Below, piece by piece: positions 14,314-16,714 of a DNA stretch of 16,714 nt. The translations under genes and the position numbers were made by a program. Numbering within the stretch: position 1 is the stretch's first letter; each line of letters opens with the position of its first letter. A model generated the notes under the pieces. It was not told the DNA's origin. It made no database searches and saw only the letters and a program-made list of their open reading frames with translations. Origin of the DNA: JACPLA01 sp035291905 (GTDB taxonomy: Bacteria > Bacteroidota > Ignavibacteria > UBA10030); the NCBI GenBank assembly GCA_035291905.1, contig DATDRF010000055.1, positions 1 through 16,714 of the forward strand, read 5' to 3'.

Positions 14314-15078
14314 TCAAAACATCACGCCGATCTGAACAGCGGGAGCGACAAACACGCCGACGATTCCAGCTCCTTTTTCTCTTAGAAGAAAATACCCGGC
14401 GACGATCGACGGTTCAAGTCTCACGTTTGAAATGGCGACAGCAAAGCCCACCTGGGCATTGAGGACGAGGGTGAAAGTGGAGCCGTCGCCGAGGTTCGTA
14501 GGGCTGAATGTTGTAAAACGCTCTTCCCAACTCCAGCTTGTGAACACGGCATCGATCCCAAATCCCCCGAAGAGGCCGCTGTAAGGCTGACTGCTGAATG
14601 CATATCCACGGCCGCTGATTCCTGCACCGAATCCTGTCTGATCTTCCTTGTAATAGTACCCCCCATCGTTCTCCTCTTCACCATACGTCCATACGTCACC
14701 CCTGAGCTGATATGTGAAATTGTCACCGACGTATTGTTCATATCCTATCCAGGAGACACCGCCGACGATAAATCCCAATGGGTTGACTCCAAGTACAAAC
14801 CGGCCCGGCTCATAGACTCCGGTTGGAGGAGCAGCGGGAGTTCCGACAACCTCTTCCTTGGTTATCTTTTCAACCTCTTCCATCGTATACACGAACACGC
14901 TGCCATCTCGTGTCCTGATCTTCAGCGATTTGCCGGGCACCTGCTCGATCACAAGCCCCCGAATGATACTGCCGTTCTTCAGATAGACTACATCCTGCAT
15001 ATCCTGCGCGAATGCCGCGGAGGTCAGGATGAATGCAGCGAAGACAAAGCATAGCAAGAGCCATGGTGCGGATTTCAT
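14314..15078 (-). CDS. Outer-membrane barrel protein with an N-terminal 'LKNGSIIRG' domain
   Basis: A 254-residue protein from the ATG at 15078, chosen because GGAGG (minus strand, 15088-15084) lies five bases upstream; an in-frame ATG at 15120 lacks one. The signal peptide is about 1-25 ('SAAFAQ'). Residues 28-75 form a small beta-rich domain, 'DVVYLKNGSIIRGLVIEQVPGKSLKI...DGSVFVYTMEEVEKITKE', seen in many uncharacterised Bacteroidota/Ignavibacteria exported proteins. A Pro/Ala linker (76-86) leads to a barrel region of Gly/aromatic-rich strands ('RFVLGVNPLGFIVGGVSWIGYEQYV', 'GFGAGISGRGYAF', 'APAVQIGVMF'), ending in Phe, the usual outer-membrane barrel sorting residue. It lies 85 bases downstream of the GH2 gene on the same strand and could be its operon partner. 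Function unknown. Confidence 0.8.
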   Translation of the reverse strand: MKSAPWLLLCFVFAAFILTSAAFAQDMQDVVYLKNGSIIRGLVIEQVPGKSLKIRTRDGSVFVYTMEEVEKITKEEVVGTPAAPPTGVYEPGRFVLGVNPLGFIVGGVSWIGYEQYVGDNFTYQLRGDVWTYGEEENDGGYYYKEDQTGFGAGISGRGYAFSSQPYSGLFGGFGIDAVFTSWSWEERFTTFSPTNLGDGSTFTLVLNAQVGFAVAISNVRLEPSIVAGYFLLREKGAGIVGVFVAPAVQIGVMF

Positions 15079-15163
15079 GGCAGCCTCCAGTTGTTGTGGG
15101 TGTGAATTCCTTCCTCCCAAGGAATGGACGAGACGATGAAGATCAGCAATTCACCGAAGAATG

Positions 15164-16714
15164 TCAACGCCCCTTTGGCTGTTCTATCCGCACAATCCCC
15201 ACGTCGATATACTGACCGCCGCCTGTCTGCCTGCAGTGTACCGCTATGACATTCTCGCCGTTTCTAATCGCCACGCGCGCCTTCTTTCCAATCTCGACAA
15301 GCTCATACTCCGAGGTCCATCCGGTTTCTGCCGCGGCAAGTGATCCATTGAGGTAGATTTCGGCATCTTCGTCGTGGTGGAGGAAAAAAGCCAACGAGTC
15401 AGAATCGGCGTTTTCAATCGAAAAAATCCGTCGGATCCATATATCACTCCCCGTCCATTCGGTGCCCACCACAGCTCCCGGCGTCTTCTTCGTACCGAGC
15501 CCTCCCGGTCCCGATTGCCATTGCGAATCGTCAAATTCCCTGTTGACCCATCCTTCCTGTGGCTGTACGAATGTGTATCGCCAGGTTTGGGGTTGCTTTT
15601 GTGAGGTCGGCACCACCTCGCGGAGAATCGGAGGCGGCGGGACCGTAGTGAAATCCCCGCGGTTCACCCGGGCAATCCGGTCAGGATCGGGCTTGATAAG
15701 CGCCCGATCGTACGTCAGGAGCCCGTTACATTCAACCTCTACGTCTGTTGTTTGGGTATATACCGCGGCGCAGAGGCCAGGATCGTTTTTCAATTCATAC
15801 ACGGTTCGAAGAAAGGATTCATATTGCGACGTCAGCTGATCCGCGCTCTTCATTCCCTGATACCCCCAATGCTCTTTCTGCCACGTGTGCCCATCGACTG
15901 CAAGGCCCAGCCCTCCGAATTCCCCAAGGACGACGGCACGTGTTGGTTCAGAGGGGAGCGATTTGGGTTTCGGGTAATTGTGAATATCATTGACATCGCC
16001 GACATTTTTGTCCGCCCCTCCGCTCGCATTGTTTACGAGCCGTGTCGGATCCGTTTGCTTCACCCATGCGGTCAGGCGTTCCGTATCGTATTGGCCCCAT
16101 CCTTCGTTGAATACCACCCACATGATGATCGAGGGATGGTTCTCGTGGGTCTCGATCAGCCTCTCGAGCTCGATCTCGAACTGCTTCTTTCCCTCGGGGG
16201 TCTTGTTGTTGGCGCTCGGCATATCCTGCCAAACCAGGAGGCCGAGTTTGTCGGTCCAATAGTACCAGCGTTCCGGCTCAACTTTAACATGTTTGCGGGC
16301 CATGTTGAAGCCGAGCTTCTTCGTTATTTCGATGTCATATCGTAATGCTTCATCGGTCGGAGCCGTGTAGATCCCGTCAGGCCAGAATCCCTGATCGAGC
16401 GGACCCGTCATGAAAGTCTCTTTGCCGTTCAAGAAGATCCTCTTGATACCCCGTTCGTCCTTTGCCACTTCGATTTTTCGCAGTCCGGAGTAGCTCTCCA
16501 CCGCATCGATCGTCTTATCGTTCTGAACGGCTTCAATGCGGAGATCATAAAGAAAGGGATTATCCGGCGACCAAAGAAGGGGAGACGGAACAGAAACGAC
16601 AAATTCTTTTCCTGCCAGCCCGGATGCCGACGATACTGTTTGGCCGTTCTTGAGGATCTTGACCGAAATCGAGGTTCGCTTTGATTCCGAAACGTTGACA
16701 GTAAGCCTGAATTG
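15164..16714 (-). CDS. GH2 family glycoside hydrolase (beta-galactosidase/glucuronidase type), 5' end outside the window
   Basis: The reading frame is open to the right edge, giving 516 visible residues; the N-terminal sugar-binding domain and signal peptide are missing. The visible part starts in the GH2 Ig-like sandwich ('LLWSPDNPFLYDLRIEAVQ'), then 'SYSGLRKIEV' leading into the TIM barrel. In the barrel, 'LGFNMARKHVKVEPERWYYWTDKLGLLVWQDMPS' and 'HPSIIMWVVFNEGWGQ' carry the acid/base Glu (visible residue about 204), and 'AVVLGEFGGLGL' carries the likely nucleophile Glu (about 265). A C-terminal jelly-roll of about 140 residues ('WRYTFVQPQEGWVNREFDDSQW', 'DIWIRRIF', 'AEIYLNGSLA', 'NVIAVHCRQTGGGQYIDVGI') resembles a galactose-binding-like module. 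GH2 enzymes are retaining exo-glycosidases; the sugar specificity cannot be read from this. A GTG at 16501 is internal, not the start. Confidence 0.92.
   Translation of the reverse strand, partial: QFRLTVNVSESKRTSISVKILKNGQTVSSASGLAGKEFVVSVPSPLLWSPDNPFLYDLRIEAVQNDKTIDAVESYSGLRKIEVAKDERGIKRIFLNGKETFMTGPLDQGFWPDGIYTAPTDEALRYDIEITKKLGFNMARKHVKVEPERWYYWTDKLGLLVWQDMPSANNKTPEGKKQFEIELERLIETHENHPSIIMWVVFNEGWGQYDTERLTAWVKQTDPTRLVNNASGGADKNVGDVNDIHNYPKPKSLPSEPTRAVVLGEFGGLGLAVDGHTWQKEHWGYQGMKSADQLTSQYESFLRTVYELKNDPGLCAAVYTQTTDVEVECNGLLTYDRALIKPDPDRIARVNRGDFTTVPPPPILREVVPTSQKQPQTWRYTFVQPQEGWVNREFDDSQWQSGPGGLGTKKTPGAVVGTEWTGSDIWIRRIFSIENADSDSLAFFLHHDEDAEIYLNGSLAAAETGWTSEYELVEIGKKARVAIRNGENVIAVHCRQTGGGQYIDVGIVRIEQPKGR

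Noticed and set aside
15106..15125. ATTCCTT/AAGGAAT hairpin between the GH2 and barrel genes as a terminator
   Set aside because: Only a 7-bp AT-rich stem with no T-run on the minus strand; chance is likely.

Overview
The window looks like chromosomal DNA of a Gram-negative, moderately GC-rich member of the Bacteroidota/Ignavibacteria side of the FCB group. This is inferred from several things: almost every product has a signal peptide; there are small outer-membrane barrels, including one with a 'LKNGSIIRG' N-terminal domain; a bacterial tricorn-type protease carries a signal peptide; DUF2961 (GH172) and GH116 enzymes are present; and the spacers hold palindromic and tandem repeats. No rRNA, tRNA or marker gene is present to fix the taxon.

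Layout. (1) Minus strand 16-2796: a secreted GH116 beta-glucosidase/glucosylceramidase-like enzyme. (2) A divergent spacer of about 400 bp with a CGAAG-rich inverted repeat. (3) Plus strand: a small outer-membrane barrel (3197-3664) with a strong terminator, then a FucI/AraA-fold sugar isomerase-like protein (3883-5478). (4) A repeat-rich spacer (5479-5826) with three perfect hairpins and five 19-bp tandem units. (5) An RbsC-type sugar ABC permease broken by an internal deletion/frameshift (5827-6749), followed with a 4-bp overlap by an RbsB/YtfQ-type periplasmic sugar-binding protein (6746-7669). (6) A GH172 (DUF2961) secreted glycosidase (7873-9015). (7) A tricorn-like protease of 1079 residues (9114-12353). 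(8) A two-gene unit of envelope proteins, DUF1207-like and DUF2279 (12514-14230), behind a good sigma70-like promoter. (9) Minus strand: an outer-membrane protein (14314-15078) and, upstream of it, a GH2 beta-galactosidase/glucuronidase-family enzyme that runs off the right edge (15164-16714).

How the genes may work together. Three exported glycosidases (GH116, GH172, GH2), a high-affinity sugar-binding protein, a sugar permease and a ketol-isomerase-like protein suggest a glycan foraging region: extracytoplasmic trimming, uptake of released monosaccharide, then isomerisation. GH172 enzymes act on furanosides (alpha-D-fructofuranosides, D-arabinofuranosides), the binding protein resembles furanose binders, and FucI-family enzymes can isomerise D-arabinose. 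A furanoside (D-arabinan-like) substrate is therefore a testable hypothesis, not a demonstrated function. The transporter as written cannot be complete: the ATPase gene is absent from the window, and the permease has lost the cytoplasmic loop that contacts it.

Most striking for follow-up are the broken permease next to a palindrome/tandem-repeat spacer, the isomerase-binding protein-GH172 combination, and sequence oddities in the GH116 (Cys/acidic insert) and tricorn (Leu in place of the usual Ser before the catalytic His) enzymes. I did not find a convincing unprecedented defence or mobile system.
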